Shown piece by piece: positions 1 to 11,888 of a stretch of 64,000 bases of DNA. The DNA is from Ligustrum vulgare (lineage: Eukaryota > Streptophyta > Magnoliopsida > Lamiales > Oleaceae): contig OY743172.1 of NCBI GenBank assembly GCA_963555705.1, positions 28,767,446-28,831,445 on the forward strand, in the 5' to 3' direction. A program made the position numbers and the translations under genes. Numbering within the stretch: the stretch's first letter is position 1; each line of letters starts with the position of its first letter. The notes below the pieces were generated by a model. It had not been told where the DNA came from, searched no databases, and saw only the letters and a list, made by a program, of their open reading frames with translations.

Positions 1-720
1 AGATCGAAGTTATATATAGATGGTGAAAGGGGGAAGGACTAAGGAGTGAATTCTGCGTTACTTGTGAAAGGCCTTCGAAGTTCGATGTGCACCTATGCGT
101 TTTGTGCGGATGAGTCCTCGATCTTTAAATATTGACAATACAGTTCTATTAATTTTTATTTTGTAACGAATTCGGTCTTTATACTTTATAGACAGATTTT
201 GTCTAGATTGACCTCGAGTATGTGAAGGGCGTGTAGAACAATGAGGCGTTTAGTCAATAAATCGTGATCATTACATAAGGTGGATGATTTTATACAACTC
301 GTTTATAAACCTTTGTATATAAATCCTTCTTTGAGTCTCGTTATTCAAAAATTCAGCCGCATATTTTATGACCTTATTTGAACCTCATTATTTACAAAGT
401 GAGTTTTGTATTCATGATTTTTGGGGATTGTGTGGTGAAAAAATGAGAAAAAATTTTTGTTTATATGTATAATATTTTATTGATAAAATATGTTGTTGAA
501 AACGAGCTTAAAAAATAAGGTTGCGAATAATGGGGTCAAAGCCTCAAAAAAAGGCTAAATAAATAATTTGCATGTAAACTCAAAAAAATTCTCGGCCTTT
601 TAATTACACATTTGAGTAAAAATCAGGTGCACAACAACGTACACACTATTGTGCACAGCAAACCAATTTGAACAATTTTATAACTAGGTAGGCCCACGAC
701 ACTTTGAATTTGACCATACA
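1..720. other. AT-rich intergenic stretch
   Basis: No frame longer than chance and no recognisable repeat terminus is visible. The sequence is AT-rich with many short A and T runs. It ends at the outer edge of a Helitron-like 3' terminus. Confidence 0.6.
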
Positions 721-749
721 CTAGTTAGCCCACCCGTGCGTTGCATGGG
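721..749 (-). mobile_element. Helitron-like 3' terminus, minus orientation
   Basis: Read on the minus strand, the sequence ends in CTAG followed by T. Just inside is a GC-rich hairpin with arms CCCGTGC (733-739) and GCATGGG (743-749), one G-T pair. This hairpin-plus-CTAG layout is typical of plant Helitron 3' ends and recurs at 26388, 37901 and 47006. The element body would lie to the right and is interrupted by the solo LTR at 942. A 5' end was not secured; the TCTATATATATA-like palindrome near 3590-3604 is only a weak candidate. Confidence 0.55.
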
Positions 750-941
750 AAGAAATGTCGGGATAAAGAAACAATATCTCGATAATGGATGATCCACTGA
801 TTAAGATCAATTAAAATAAAAATTGCAAATAAAATGTTACATCATTAAATGTTGATTTTACGTTACTACTACAAAATTTTGAAAACTTCTTTATAAAGTT
901 TACATTTATTGTTGAATTAGTAGGTCTTCCTTCCTTCTCGT

Positions 942-2562
942 TGTTCACAAAAATCGTATACCGCAAGTGCACGGTTCGCGTTCAAGTAGTAAAGTGGACT
1001 AGAGAAGTCCGGGTTATCGTACCCACGAGGATTGATTTATTTGTAATTAAAGTTATTGATTTCATTTTAAAAGAAAAGTCAAGTAACATAAAAAGTTTGT
1101 TTGATGGTGAATACTAACTATCATAAAATTAATGCCAACATGAAAAACTAGTTAATTAAAGCAACTAGACAACAATATGTAAAAGCTAGGATTAAAACTA
1201 ATTATCCAAAATAAACTAATAACAAAAAGAACTGGGTGATTAAACTAAACTAGAAAACATGAGAGAAGGTAAATTTAGTTTTTAAAACTACACTAATTTC
1301 TTCTTTCACAAATCAAATAGTGGTAGTCAATCAATTAACCAAATTACATGAGAAACTCTAAATTAAACCTAACATGTATACTAACTTGCAAATACAATAC
1401 AAAATATTGACAACATTTTAAGATTGCATAAACATAAAACAACATTCCTAATTATAAAATCATAAACATAAATGCCCAATATCCATAAACAGCCTAAAAT
1501 ACTTAATTAAAATTAAACTAGTCAACAATTCCAACACAATAACATTAACCCATAATAAACTAATAACAACATTTAGCAAACAATATAAACATGTGAATGA
1601 TACTCAAAATAAAGATTAAAAACAAAAGAATAAAGAAACCTCCCTTTTTGTAAAGTTCTTGAAGTAAAAACCCAAGAATCCTTCACTTTGAATCAAGTTT
1701 TTTCATCAACCATTAATATCTTCAACAACTCAAACACAAAGCATTAAATGCATAAGAAATAAATGACCTTCTTGATGGAAATATGAGAAAATAACAATAA
1801 TCAAAAGTCTAACAATAATAAGCAACTTAAATGCAAAATAACTTTACTAAATATAAAAATATTAACTTAACATTGCATTAAAAGTATGAAAATCAAGATG
1901 AAAATTACAAAAGAAAGTTAAAGAGGCAAGAACTTACATAGCATAACCTAAAAAATCTGATTTTTCTATTTATAATACCCCCAAAATCATCCAAAACCCT
2001 AAAAAAACGCAAAGATCCGCGAAAATTCAGCATCTGGGCCGAACCGGGTCGGCCGAGTTGACCAGGTCCGACCCGGAATTTTTTTTTTTTTTTTTTTGCA
2101 ACCGCGCGGTTGAAATTTCGAGGCCAGCTTGGCCTCGGGTCTGTTTCAAGTCGTGGTTCGCGTGCGCGACTCAATTGGAGGATGATCTTTGCAGCTTAGT
2201 CTCTTCCGTAATTGCCATCAAGTCATCCATCTTTTTATCTTGAGCAATTTAGTCCCCAACTTTTCAGATTTCTTTCAAATAGGTCCTTCTAAAATTGCAC
2301 TTTAGGCCCTTCAACTTTTAAAATCTTGCAATTTGGTCTCTCGGTTAATTGCACGGCTGGTTCAAAACTTTCTGGAAGTGACAAAATGGTCCCCAACTTC
2401 CAATTTCAGCAAAATTTGCACTCCTTTTGTGGTTTTTGACCTCAAACTTGAATATTATCCTATTTAAACACAAAATATGCATAAATTAGTTGATATTTGC
2501 TCAAGATGTTCCAAAATATGTTAATTTAAAGGTATAAAAAGTGTACAAAAATGCACTTAACA
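942..2562 (-). mobile_element. Solo LTR, Tat/Athila-like, minus orientation
   Basis: On the plus strand it runs from TGTTCACAAAA to GCACTTAACA, so the minus-strand LTR has canonical TG...CA ends. The flanks are CTCGT (937-941) and CTCAT (2563-2567), a 5-bp target duplication with one change. The block around 955-1030, with the accgcaagtgcacgg and gtccgggttatcg motifs, is shared with the LTR ends at 6186, 12884 and 19699. No internal domain or second LTR is present, so this is a solo LTR left by LTR-LTR recombination. The 89- and 61-codon frames inside it are chance. It carries the palindrome CAACCGCGCGGTTG at 2099-2112. Confidence 0.8.
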
Positions 2563-2567
2563 CTCAT

Positions 2568-4469
2568 AGATCAACACTAACGACTGGTAATCCTAGAAAT
2601 CTAAAGCTGTTCATGAGTGAAAATATCTCTTTAGAAGAAGTCCAACATGCGAAAGTGATTCTCCCTGACTCTTATTTATGGTCATTGCATAAGACATTGT
2701 CAATGGAAATTGTTTCCTTTGAAATCTAACAGATATCTTAAAATCAGAAGAGGCTCAACTAATAAAATGTATTGTTATTTTTTATCAAAAATGAAGCTGA
2801 ATTAAAAAAAAAACTTGATAATTTAAATGACATAATGTCATATTAACACAATTAATAAACTATAAGATTTTACACACATTTATCCCCAAAACAAAGAAAA
2901 ATATAACAAAAATAGAATGACAAATGAAATAAATAAATAAAATTCAATTTTTGTTTCTAAATTTTATCAAAGAACCAAAAAAGCTATAGTGCAGACTAAT
3001 ATAGGGAGGCCCGATTACACATTTTACATTATTGTGACCCAACCCATCAACCATACCCGGCCCACACTCTTCAAAACCCCAAAACATTTTGGCTTCCAAA
3101 TAAATAGCAATCTGACCATTGGACTTCCATTATTCGCCTCCCACACTTTTGATTTCTCTCCACAAAATCCTCCATGAGTAAACTCTTCAATCCGGAAACC
3201 TTATTATAGGTAATTAAAAATCATCACAGAGTCGTGTCCAAATCTTCATGGTTCTCGTGCATCGCATCCATAAAAAGATTCTGATTCCTGACTTTCAATG
3301 TCCAGACACATCTAGAAAATGAATACGAAATGCAATGTAAATCTGAACCCTTAAAGGATCTGGCTATTTTCTTTGTTGTAATTGAAGTTTAGTCGTTAAT
3401 GTGGATAAAATGAGTACATTATCATTTTTTATTTCAGTTTATAATTTTATTCCATAACTCGAAAATCAGTTTGGAAAATGACACTAACCTTGATTTTTTT
3501 TTCTTTGGATAATGTATGCAATCTTTCAGATCCAATGGGGTTGAATCGGAACACAATGGACCCGTCTGAAGGCACATACGGGATTGATCTATATATATAT
3601 ATAGATATTTTTTTTAGCTTTTAATATTCAGTCTGGAATATTTTTTTTTTTAAAATGTAATATATATTTTTTTTGAGCTTGAGTGAAGTGTACGTGTACG
3701 TGTGAGAATAGATCTAGTAAGTCACGTGTATAATTTTGCCCATTGGAATGCACATAAGGGAACAGACGCAACTAGAGTAGTGATCAATTTCACCAAAAAG
3801 GTACCATACAGAAAGGCTCTATACTTGATTTTCTCGTTATTATGTGTGTGTACACTATGTATAGATGCTACATTATAATAAACATTCATTTTATTTTGTT
3901 AAATTTTTTAATGAAAAAAATTTCAGTGGTAGATCTGTTGATAAACGTAGTACATCTCTAGATCCATTACTTGATGTGTCTTTTTTTTAATTATTAAACG
4001 AATACTCATTTGTGTTGTAAATAAAAAACATAGACTTCATCATTTCCATATATTACAATATTTTGAAATTCCAAAAATAAATAAATAAATAAATCTGGTC
4101 CGTCTAAATCTGTTTTTTTTAAAATGAAATGAGATGACAAAATAGTAAATGGATATCTTTATTAATAATAATTCATTTTATATACCAATCATAATAATGA
4201 TTTTTCCACAGAAAAAATATTCAAATAATATAATTGTAAATGTTATACTCTATTAATTACTTTTTTTGCAAACTGACTAACATAAAAAATCTACATTCAT
4301 ATAAAATGTATCCAAATATCACCTTTGACATATTAATTAAAAACAAATAAAGTAAGCCCTTTATTTTTTTTTCCTAATCTGGACTAAGATTTTTTTTAAC
4401 ATACATGCATGTACAAAAAATATATATTCATGAGAATCTATCTGTTTTTTACAAAGTATATCGAAAAAA
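2568..4469. other. AT-rich intergenic stretch
   Basis: No supported gene. There are several T or A runs, a short TA run near 3588-3604, and ATAA-type runs near 4078-4095. Part may belong to the minus-strand Helitron whose 3' end is at 721. Confidence 0.5.
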
Positions 4470-4474
4470 AAAAG

Positions 4475-5230
4475 TGTTACGACCATGACTAATTGGACAT
4501 AACACGTCATCTATATGGGCCCACCAGGAGATCCACAAAACATCCATTCACCTAATCATGACCCACAGGCCAAACTGTGTATACCAAACTTGCTGGACTC
4601 TTACATGTCGAGGTGATGCTATGCCGAGGTACCCTTATGCAAGGGTGATCTTATGCCGAGGTACCCCTATACCGGGGTGATCCTATGTCGAGGTACCCGT
4701 ATGCTGGGGTGATGCTATGCCGAGGTACCCTTATGCCGAGGTACTCCTAAGCCGAAATGAGTACCCTGGAAATGTGACAAGATAGATCGATGTGACAACA
4801 TCTTTAAAAGAATTTGATGGTTGCTTTAACCCTATGACATGTAATAATGATTATAGCTAAAAAAATGGTTTAAATCATGAATAGTTAGGATCTTGCCATG
4901 TGTAAAACATAACACGTGTCACAATCTAAGAGAATTGCTCATTTTATAAATAGAGCACACTTGCCTCCAAGGAAAATGTTGGTAATTTAATACTCTAACT
5001 CAATATTTTACTCTCACTCCCTTTTCTCTCTTTTACACACTTATATTTCCTGCACCCAATTTATATTTTCTTGAAATAAGTACTGACTTAGGCATCGGAG
5101 TGCAAACAGGAGCCACCTCCGCCCCCTTTGCAAGCTAATTATTTATCCTAGTGCCCAGGAGATTCACGTGTTCAATAGGGAGGAGCTAAGACGTGTTGAT
5201 CCAAGGTCCTACCAGATTTTGTGGTCAACA
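4475..5230 (+). mobile_element. Solo LTR of the TGTTACGACC family, copy 1
   Basis: It starts TGTTACGACC and ends GTGGTCAACA, flanked by AAAAG on both sides (4470-4474 and 5231-5235), a perfect 5-bp target duplication. Two further copies lie at 26735-27457 and 31270-31974. It contains a short degenerate tandem array of units like ctatgccgaggtaccc (about 4610-4755) and a TATA-like tataaata at about 4946. No internal region is attached, so it is a solo LTR. Confidence 0.85.
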
Positions 5231-5235
5231 AAAAG

Positions 5236-6180
5236 TATAAAAAACTTTCATTTTTCCATTGACATAAAACTGTAATAAATAAAGATATCCATGAATACCT
5301 TGATGTATAACTTTCATAATCAGACAACTAAAGAGGGTTTAATTTGCCTAACTCAATCATATGAATGAATACAATCATAATATAAGTGAAGTTACATGTA
5401 CGGAATACCTAAAAAATTGTACCTCCACATAAAAAGTATTAACACTAAACTTTGACATATAAATATAAAACAATCTACAGTGGTCGTAATATCGATTTCT
5501 ATATGGATAATCAATTTTTTTACAAACACGAAATAAATGGTATATACTGAACCTAAATTTTTATTTCGAACATATCGAAATAAAAAGTGCAAAAAATTCA
5601 GATTTCTCATTGATTTATAACTATAAAATAATATCTATGATACATAAAGCACCCTAAATACCTTGGAATATAAATTTTAAGAGAACGAAAAAGTGTTTAA
5701 TTTACCTAAATCGGTATTAATTGAAATGCGAATAAGATTCAAATGAATAGAACCATAATATAAATAAGTTACCCATACCAAGCATCTGTTATGTTGTCCT
5801 TACAAATCTAGATTCAATGTTATTATTTTCAATGGTTGCAATGAAATTGTTGAAATTGCTTGTGGTGCTTGAACCTATTTTTGTCCTGTTGCGAAGTACA
5901 TGCTTCCTAGAAGAAAGGGATTGTGTTGAAATGAGCCCACCAACTATGCAAGCAAATGTTAATAAAGTGATTTATGTATGTATTCATGATTAGATGAAAC
6001 AAACTTGGTTAATCAATACTAATAGTACAGCTGATAGTAAAAAAAATTTTAACAATTACCATTTGTTATATCACTTAATGGCACTGAAGATAATTGATGA
6101 ATGCTATTATATGACTGTGATTCTCTTAAACCCCTAGTCAGCATTCCGGGTAAAAATAGGAAAATAAAACTCAAATAGTG
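5236..6180. other. AT-rich stretch with a diverged direct duplication
   Basis: Two blocks resemble each other in the same order, roughly 5236-5410 and 5575-5790: a cattgac/cattgat start, gaatacctt, a gtttaattt-cctaa block, then accataatata-type text. This is an old duplication of about 200 bp. No coding sequence could be supported. A splice-acceptor-like tttcttctag on the minus strand near 5910 may belong to a decayed gene also represented at 7824-7974. Confidence 0.45.
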
Positions 6181-6185
6181 GTAGT

Positions 6186-7770
6186 TGTTCGCTAAAATAG
6201 TGTACCGCAAGCGCACGGGTCGCGTACAAGCAATAAAGTGGACTTTTTGAGTCCGGGTTGTCGATCCCACAAGGAATGTATACTCTATTATACTCTAATT
6301 AATTTAATCTTAACAAATGAAACACACAATTAATAAGATGGATTTTTGACAATTCTAAATTAACGAAACTAACTTTAAACCAAAGTAAAATAAGGAAAAT
6401 GAAAGATAAAATAGTTGTGATTCATGATTTCACTTAACTCTTACTTAAGTAATTTCTCAACACATGCAAATTAATAAATTACTCATTTACAATGTTAGAC
6501 CCGATTTTCCGAACTTAGCTAATTACCTCTCTCGAGTGAAATTAACCCTAATCAATTGGTTTAACCTACTATATCTCTATGTCGATTAAGGCACAATCAA
6601 TTGCATTAACTCTTTGTGAAAATAGCTCAATGGATCATCTAGGGTTTAAGGTATATCTCTATCCTTAACAAGAACCTAGAGCATTTATTATTTGGTCTAA
6701 AATGCATAATATCTCTCGATTATCATACACTTCACAAAACATATATTTGGTGATCAATCAAACACATGGAATAATCTCAATAACAAACACACATTAAATA
6801 AGCTCAAAATTAATAAACAAACATTAAAATTACTTAAACTAAGTTAAGCTACATCAATCATCCCAACATAAAACAACTAGCCCATTATATAAATATTCCA
6901 CAAAAGATAAGGTTTATGAAAGTACATCACAAAATATAGAAATTAAGGATAAAAATACAAGAAAAATGAAATACAACACTTTCCTTGATTTTTGCTCCAA
7001 GAATCTTTCAACAATGCTTTGTATTTCTACTTACTTCTTGCTTCTTTAATCCAATGGTTGCTAATAACTTAGAAACAAAACAAAACTACAAACTAAATTA
7101 CAAACTAAATCAAAAACAAAGAAAAGAAAAGAAAAGGAAAGAAAAGAGAGAAAAGAGGGAAGGGGGCTAGGGTTTGGTGAGTGAATGGTGATGGATAGAT
7201 TGTTGGAACCCTAGTCAAAATGCCCAAAAATACCAAAAAATCGCGTAGATCCGCGTCCTTCAGCTTTTGGGCCGAACCGGGTCGGCCCAGATTATCGCTC
7301 AAAATTTTGACCACGCGATCGCGTGGTCGGGCTGAAAGCTCTCGAGTTGGTTCTATGGCCTGACTTCGAGAACGCGACCTGGTAGAACCATGCAATCGCG
7401 TGGTTCACCTGCAGCTCCGTCCTTCCATGATTTGCAATTGGGTCCTCCAACTTCTGGTCTTCTTCAATTTAGTCCTCGAATTTGACTTTTATTACAAATA
7501 TGCCCCTGAAATATTTGCAAAGTAAGTCCTCCATCTTTCTGAGATGTTGCAATTGAGTCACCAAACTTTTGATTTCTTTCAATTAGGTCCTTGAACATCG
7601 AAATTGCTCTTCTTTTAGCTCAATTGCTCTCCAATCTTGTCTATTTTCTTTCCAATCGAGGTTGTACCTAATTGTATAAGATAATCACAATTTATAAGTA
7701 GAAATTCGCTCAATTTGTCAATTAAATTGTCGATTTAAAAGCAAAATAAGTGTATAAAACACACTTATCA
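6186..7770 (-). mobile_element. Solo LTR, Tat/Athila-like, minus orientation
   Basis: Plus-strand text runs from TGTTCGCTAAAA to ACACACTTATCA; reversed, the LTR begins TGATAAGTGTG like the LTRs at 11889, 17741 and 22727. A perfect 5-bp target duplication GTAGT flanks it (6181-6185, 7771-7775). It shares the accgcaagcgcacgggtcgcg block with the other LTRs of this group. It carries the 20-bp perfect palindrome GACCACGCGATCGCGTGGTC at 7309-7328. No internal domain is present. The purine-rich frame near 7105-7170 is chance. Confidence 0.88.
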
Positions 7771-7823
7771 GTAGTGACTAACAAAAACAACAATCTTATG
7801 TCAAGAATTTTTAAAATACATAC

Positions 7824-7974
7824 TTGCATTGGTTTGGGAAATAATTGAGTAAAATATAGAACCTGTTTGTATGGAAACTTGATAGTTCTGTACTTTTGAT
7901 GCTTGACTATTCTCTGTAAATCTTCTCTTTGCCTGCCTATTTGCATCCTGCATATATTGCTCTAGAATGTAGTG
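7824..7974 (-). pseudogene. Unidentified exon-like open segment
   Basis: On the minus strand, a segment open from an acceptor-like ctgcag (ending at 7975) to a donor-like GTATGT (starting at 7823) encodes about 50 residues. It begins HYILEQYMQDANRQ, includes AKRRFTENSQ, and ends ISQTNAS. A second candidate exon, after tttcttctag near 5910, lies beyond the solo LTR that would sit in the intron. I do not recognise the protein. It could be a fragment captured by a transposon or a decayed host gene. The splice signals are the only support apart from the open frame. Confidence 0.3.
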
Positions 7975-7979
7975 CTGCA

Positions 7980-9234
7980 GAATTGGATTTGAATAGGTTT
8001 TTTAGGGCAAAAAATCACAATAAGAAAATAAAACGTTGAGTAATTCAAAATAATGGGGATTAAAAATAAGTTGATCATGTTCTTGATATTAGTGTGAATA
8101 CTAATTATGATATATTTTTAGGAAGTTAATGAGCCAGTCAACATCATTATTGTTTGTCACTAAAGAATGTCTGGCAGTATTATGGGAAACACGGATTACA
8201 AAAGGTCAGCTTATTTATGGATTAGATTTTATTTAGAAAAAATGGTTATTTGTTTAATGTTAACAGTCAAATAAAAAGTAAAAATAAATAGAAAATAAAT
8301 GTTTGTGTGCTCACTTAACGTGTAGTATTTACTGATTATTGAGTAAGAAAAGTTAGTATGTAGTGGAATGATATCAAAATAATAGATATTAGTTGTTTAA
8401 TGTCCGGCCTATACTAAAGTGTTATCATGGAGTTAATAAGATACATCACAAAAAATTAGAAATCCTTAATAGCAATTTAAGTGATTAAAAATCTGTTTAG
8501 ATTAACAGAAACAATATTAAAATCTTTTTTAGGATCATTTCTTGTGGGTAAAAAATGCAACGGCTAATGGAAACCATGTTGATTCTTAATTTACTATGTG
8601 CATATGAATAGAAAATCAATTGTTTCCAATATATACATATAGATGTTGGTAAACATATTTAATGCATGCATGCATGCCTAAATCTGTGAATTATTATCAA
8701 CTTTTCGAACTGATCATAGTTTTGATTCACGGATTTTACTTGCTGTAAAATATATTACATCCAACTATTGGCAACCACGTTCATACTAAATTGACTATGT
8801 GCAAATGAGTTTAGAATGATTAGTTGTGGACGCATAATGAAAAACATATTTAGTAATCCATCCATAGTTTTGATTAATGAATTTAATTGCCTTTATTTTG
8901 TTTATAACATAAAACACGCCAATTTATCAATTGATTGTAGATAAATTTTCATTCTTAAAGATAGAAAGTAAGAATTATGGTTTAAAAAAAGGTAATGACA
9001 GAGTGTTGAAGGACATTCTCACCTGTGTTTAAATTGACTGCGTGTTAAAACACAAATGATGAGAAGCCAATATATATACATCAAGAAAAAGCAGCGCGGC
9101 TCTAATACATTCAGGGGGAAATTGAAAGGACAAAACATGTTAGCATAATTAAAATATTGAAAATTCAGGCTAATTGGTGGCTGGAAATCAAAAAGATGAT
9201 ATTGGTAAATGTGATCAGTTGAATTGAATGGAAA
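7980..9234. other. AT-rich stretch, imperfect internal duplication
   Basis: No supported gene. Two blocks near 8555-8745 and 8770-8905 share a series of phrases (gcaac, ccatgtt/ccacgtt, actatgtgcatatga/actatgtgcaaatga, atagttttgattcacg/atagttttgattaatg). This suggests an old tandem duplication. A short gcatgcatgcatgc run lies near 8663. Confidence 0.45.
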
Positions 9235-9706
9235 ATGTATAAAATCTGTGGGAAAAAGGGTAAAAACCTACTGCCGTGTGCCATACTAATTTATGCGGGA
9301 AATTTTGAATGGGACCCGCAGAAAAACTTAGAAGCTAGAATCTACGAGACTAAGGCATGCTGTGGAAGAAGCAAACGAATTCCGATCAACACCAACGAAG
9401 GAGCTGCTGCCAACCTGGGAAGAATCGAAGAAAATATTGTTGGATTAATTCGATGTGAATCAGATCTCCATTGTTGAGGAAATTCCAGTGAGAAATCATG
9501 AGGATGAGACAACGGAGGAAGAATCTGGTGACCAATTTGAGAAGGCTGCAACAATGGATGTGGAAGTGGTAGATTCCAGCTGCCGAACCCAAATGGAGAT
9601 GCTAGAGAAGACGAAGTGTAATTTGGGTGAAGCTATTGGGCCTGAATTCCACGAGAGTAAATTTAAGTTGAATGGGCCTCAATTCCACCAGACTGAATAT
9701 AAGTGA
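9235..9706 (+). other. Coding-like debris, unidentified
   Basis: Two overlapping plus-strand frames (9235-9477, 80 codons; 9455-9706, 83 codons) have higher GC and a coding-like composition. The second is acidic, with EDETTEEESGDQFEK. Near 9637-9712 a short phrase (gggcctgaattccac / gggcctcaattccac ... gaatgggc) occurs twice. Neither frame matches a family I can name. The stretch runs directly into the alpha-tubulin pseudogene, so both may have been carried by one element. Confidence 0.25.
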
Positions 9707-9777
9707 ATGGGCTGAGCTTCGTTTTGGAAGTAGCCCAAATTGAAAATGAACACTGCTAGGTTAAACAAGCCCAACTT

Positions 9778-10808
9778 GATGGCCAGATGTCAAGTGATAA
9801 AACTGTAGGAGGTGGTGATGATGTCTTCAACACTTTCTTCAGTGAAACTAGTGGTGGAAGGCATGATACACGTACTGTCTTTGTGATCTCGAACCCATTG
9901 TCATTGATGAAGTGAGGACTGGAACCTATTGTCAGCTATTCCAACCTGAGCAGCTCATCAGTGGCAAGGAAGATGTTGCTAACGATTTTGCCCATGGTCA
10001 CTACACAATTGGAAAAGAGATTGTCGACCTGTGCTTGGACCATATTAGAAAGCTTGCTGATAATTGCACCGGACTTCAAGGGTTCCTTGTCTTCAATGCT
10101 GTTGGTGGAGGCACTAGTTCTGGTTTGGACTCCCTGCTCCTGGAGCGCTTATCTCTTGACTAGGGCAAGAAATCGAAGCTTGGCTTCACCATATATCCTT
10201 CCCCACAGGTCTCCACTTCTATTGTGGAGTCCTATAACAGTGTCCTCTCCACCCACTCCCTGCTATGGATGGCAATGGATCGGGTTCGGGGCGGGTCGAG
10301 GTCGCCCCGCCCAGAACCCGAAATCCTGTTACCCCGCCTCGCCATTGACCCAAAAATTAATCTTTTTTTTCTTCTTCTTCTTCTCAAAATTGGTAATGAA
10401 ATTTTAGATAAAAACTTAAGCGTCGAACTACTTAAAGTTTTTAATTTTGAACTTTAAAGATAGTACGTATATATTTGAAGGGAAAAAAAATCAATAAACA
10501 ACATAATGGTAAAGTAGTTGTGTATTCTTATACCCCTAAATCCTACCAAGATTCAATTCTTATGGACCTCATTAAATTTATTTTTAGTTTCTCATTACAA
10601 TATTGAAGAAAAAAATCCAGGTCACGGGGCGGGTCCGCCCCGAACCAGCCCCGAAAAACTCCGAAGGGCGAAAAACTCGCCCCGCAGACCCGATGGGGCG
10701 GGTAATTTTCGAGGCTGGTCATTTCGAGTCCTTCGAGTTTTTTTGTCGTCCCTACTCCCTGCTCGAACACACTGATGTTTCTGTACTTCTTGACAATGAA
10801 GCCCTATC
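9778..10808 (+). pseudogene. Alpha-tubulin retro-pseudogene fragment, interrupted by a MITE
   Basis: The translation follows plant alpha-tubulin from about residue 32 ([10 protein letters not shown]) through [33 protein letters not shown] and [19 protein letters not shown]. It reaches HTDVSVLLDNEA just after the inserted element. The GTP-binding loop GGGTGSG is altered to GGGTSSG. One base is missing near 9886, after VFV, and shifts the frame. The Tyr codon after RLSLD has become TAG. The inserted element occupies 10265-10753, and the tubulin reading resumes at TSD2. No introns are seen over about 175 codons, whereas plant alpha-tubulin genes generally have introns here, so a retrocopy is likely. 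Homology stops abruptly at both ends (about 9778 and 10808), which fits transduction by a transposable element. Not functional. Confidence 0.88.
10265..10753. mobile_element. MITE, probably Mutator-like, inside the tubulin pseudogene
   Basis: The 489-bp insertion is flanked by ACTCCCTGCT at 10255-10264 and 10754-10763. A 9-10-bp duplication is typical of Mutator-like elements. The ends are weakly inverted (ATGGATGGCAATGGATCGGG against AGGGACGACAAAAAAACTCG). The subterminal regions are GC-rich and mutually complementary (runs of cggggcgggtc and gccccgccc), while the middle is AT-rich. The frames inside it are chance. Confidence 0.75.
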
Positions 10809-10869
10809 AACTTCCTCTCCATTTTTAAATCAAGCTGACACTCTCCAACTATCACCCTTTCTTCAACCA

Positions 10870-11365
10870 ACTTGAAAACCACCGGACTATATCCATCACT
10901 CGAACCTTGAGGACAAGGTTCATTTAAGATGGATGGATGTCATGGTTAGCCAATATTCCTCCCTAGCCTCACATCACCCCTGCTGCACCTTTACTCACAC
11001 GCTGCACCTCACTTCATAAATTCTAGAATATTCTTCTCACTCTATAAATAATAGCTCATGGAAGGTAGAAAGGAGATTTGATGAATATTAATCCGTTGCA
11101 AAAGAGCTTTTCTACCCCCATTCTATCTCTGCATGACCTCCCCCCATTCTCCTAATTTCTCATCCCTGTTCTACTACTTTCTCATCCCATATTCTAACTC
11201 TTCCTCACCTCATATTCTGGTTCCTCTTCAATTACTGCAATTTTAGTACTCCTGCACCTTCATTTCATTTATTGCATTTGCAATCATATTCCTGCAATGT
11301 AGTAGTTAAATCATTATATGCAATAAAAGAGTTCATAATTTCAGTTCTATCCTTCCGTGGAGTAT
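10870..11365 (+). other. Possible gypsy 3' boundary and LTR-like segment
   Basis: The phrase ccttgaggacaaggttc (10907-10923, coding LEDKV) resembles the end of plant gypsy polyproteins just before the 3' LTR. It is followed by TGTCATGGTTAG (10938), a TATA-like ctctataaata near 11039 and a possible polyadenylation region near 11318. No second LTR or target duplication was found. If right, the tubulin fragment upstream could be cargo of this element. Confidence 0.3.
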
Positions 11366-11888
11366 TTTCTGTTTATGCATTACCTTGTGTTGTTGTTTTG
11401 GTTTGTATTATTGGTTCATGGTTGAAGTTCACCATCAAACCGAGGTCCAACCATGACATGTATTGTGGATTGGGTTTATGGTTTGGTGTTGCATCTATTT
11501 TCTCTTCATCACTCTATTGTTGGTACAGGAAGCTACAGTGGGGTTGCGAGATTGGCGATGGTGGTGTGTGTGCTTGTGGTGGTGTCGATGCGTTTGATCT
11601 GGTTGCAGTGGTGGTTATTGTTTCTGATTACGGTGGAGGTGATTTAAGGCTGCGATTAACGGTGGTGGTGTGGTTTATGGTGGCGTCGCGATGTGGTGGT
11701 GAGTGACTGTGTTTGTATTGCGGCAGTGGTGATGGTGGATGGGGAGGGTGATGCTATTGGTGGTTTGTAGTATTTGGTGTTGGCAGATGTAGTGGGTGGT
11801 GGTGATGGTGGTGGTTGGGGAGGGCGATGCTGTTGGTGGTTTGTAGTATTTGCTGTCGGCGGATGGCAGTGGTTGGGGAGGGGCGATG
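11366..11888. other. GT-rich degenerate repeat stretch
   Basis: This is strongly G- and T-rich on the plus strand, with ggtggtgatgg-type text. A direct duplication of about 85-90 bp is visible: ggggagggtgatgctattggtgg near 11739 recurs as ggggagggcgatgctgttgg near 11817, both followed by tttgtagtattt. The 144-codon frame here (11272-11706) looks like a low-complexity artefact. Confidence 0.5.

Noticed and set aside
721..3604. Complete minus-strand Helitron from 721 to about 3604
   Set aside because: The 3' end at 721 is good, but the proposed 5' end lies in a self-complementary TA run and cannot be told from simple repeat.
11272..11706. 144-codon plus-strand frame, apparently membrane-protein-like
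   Set aside because: It is a read-through of GT-rich degenerate repeats; Val, Leu and Cys bias follows from base composition and no domain is recognisable.
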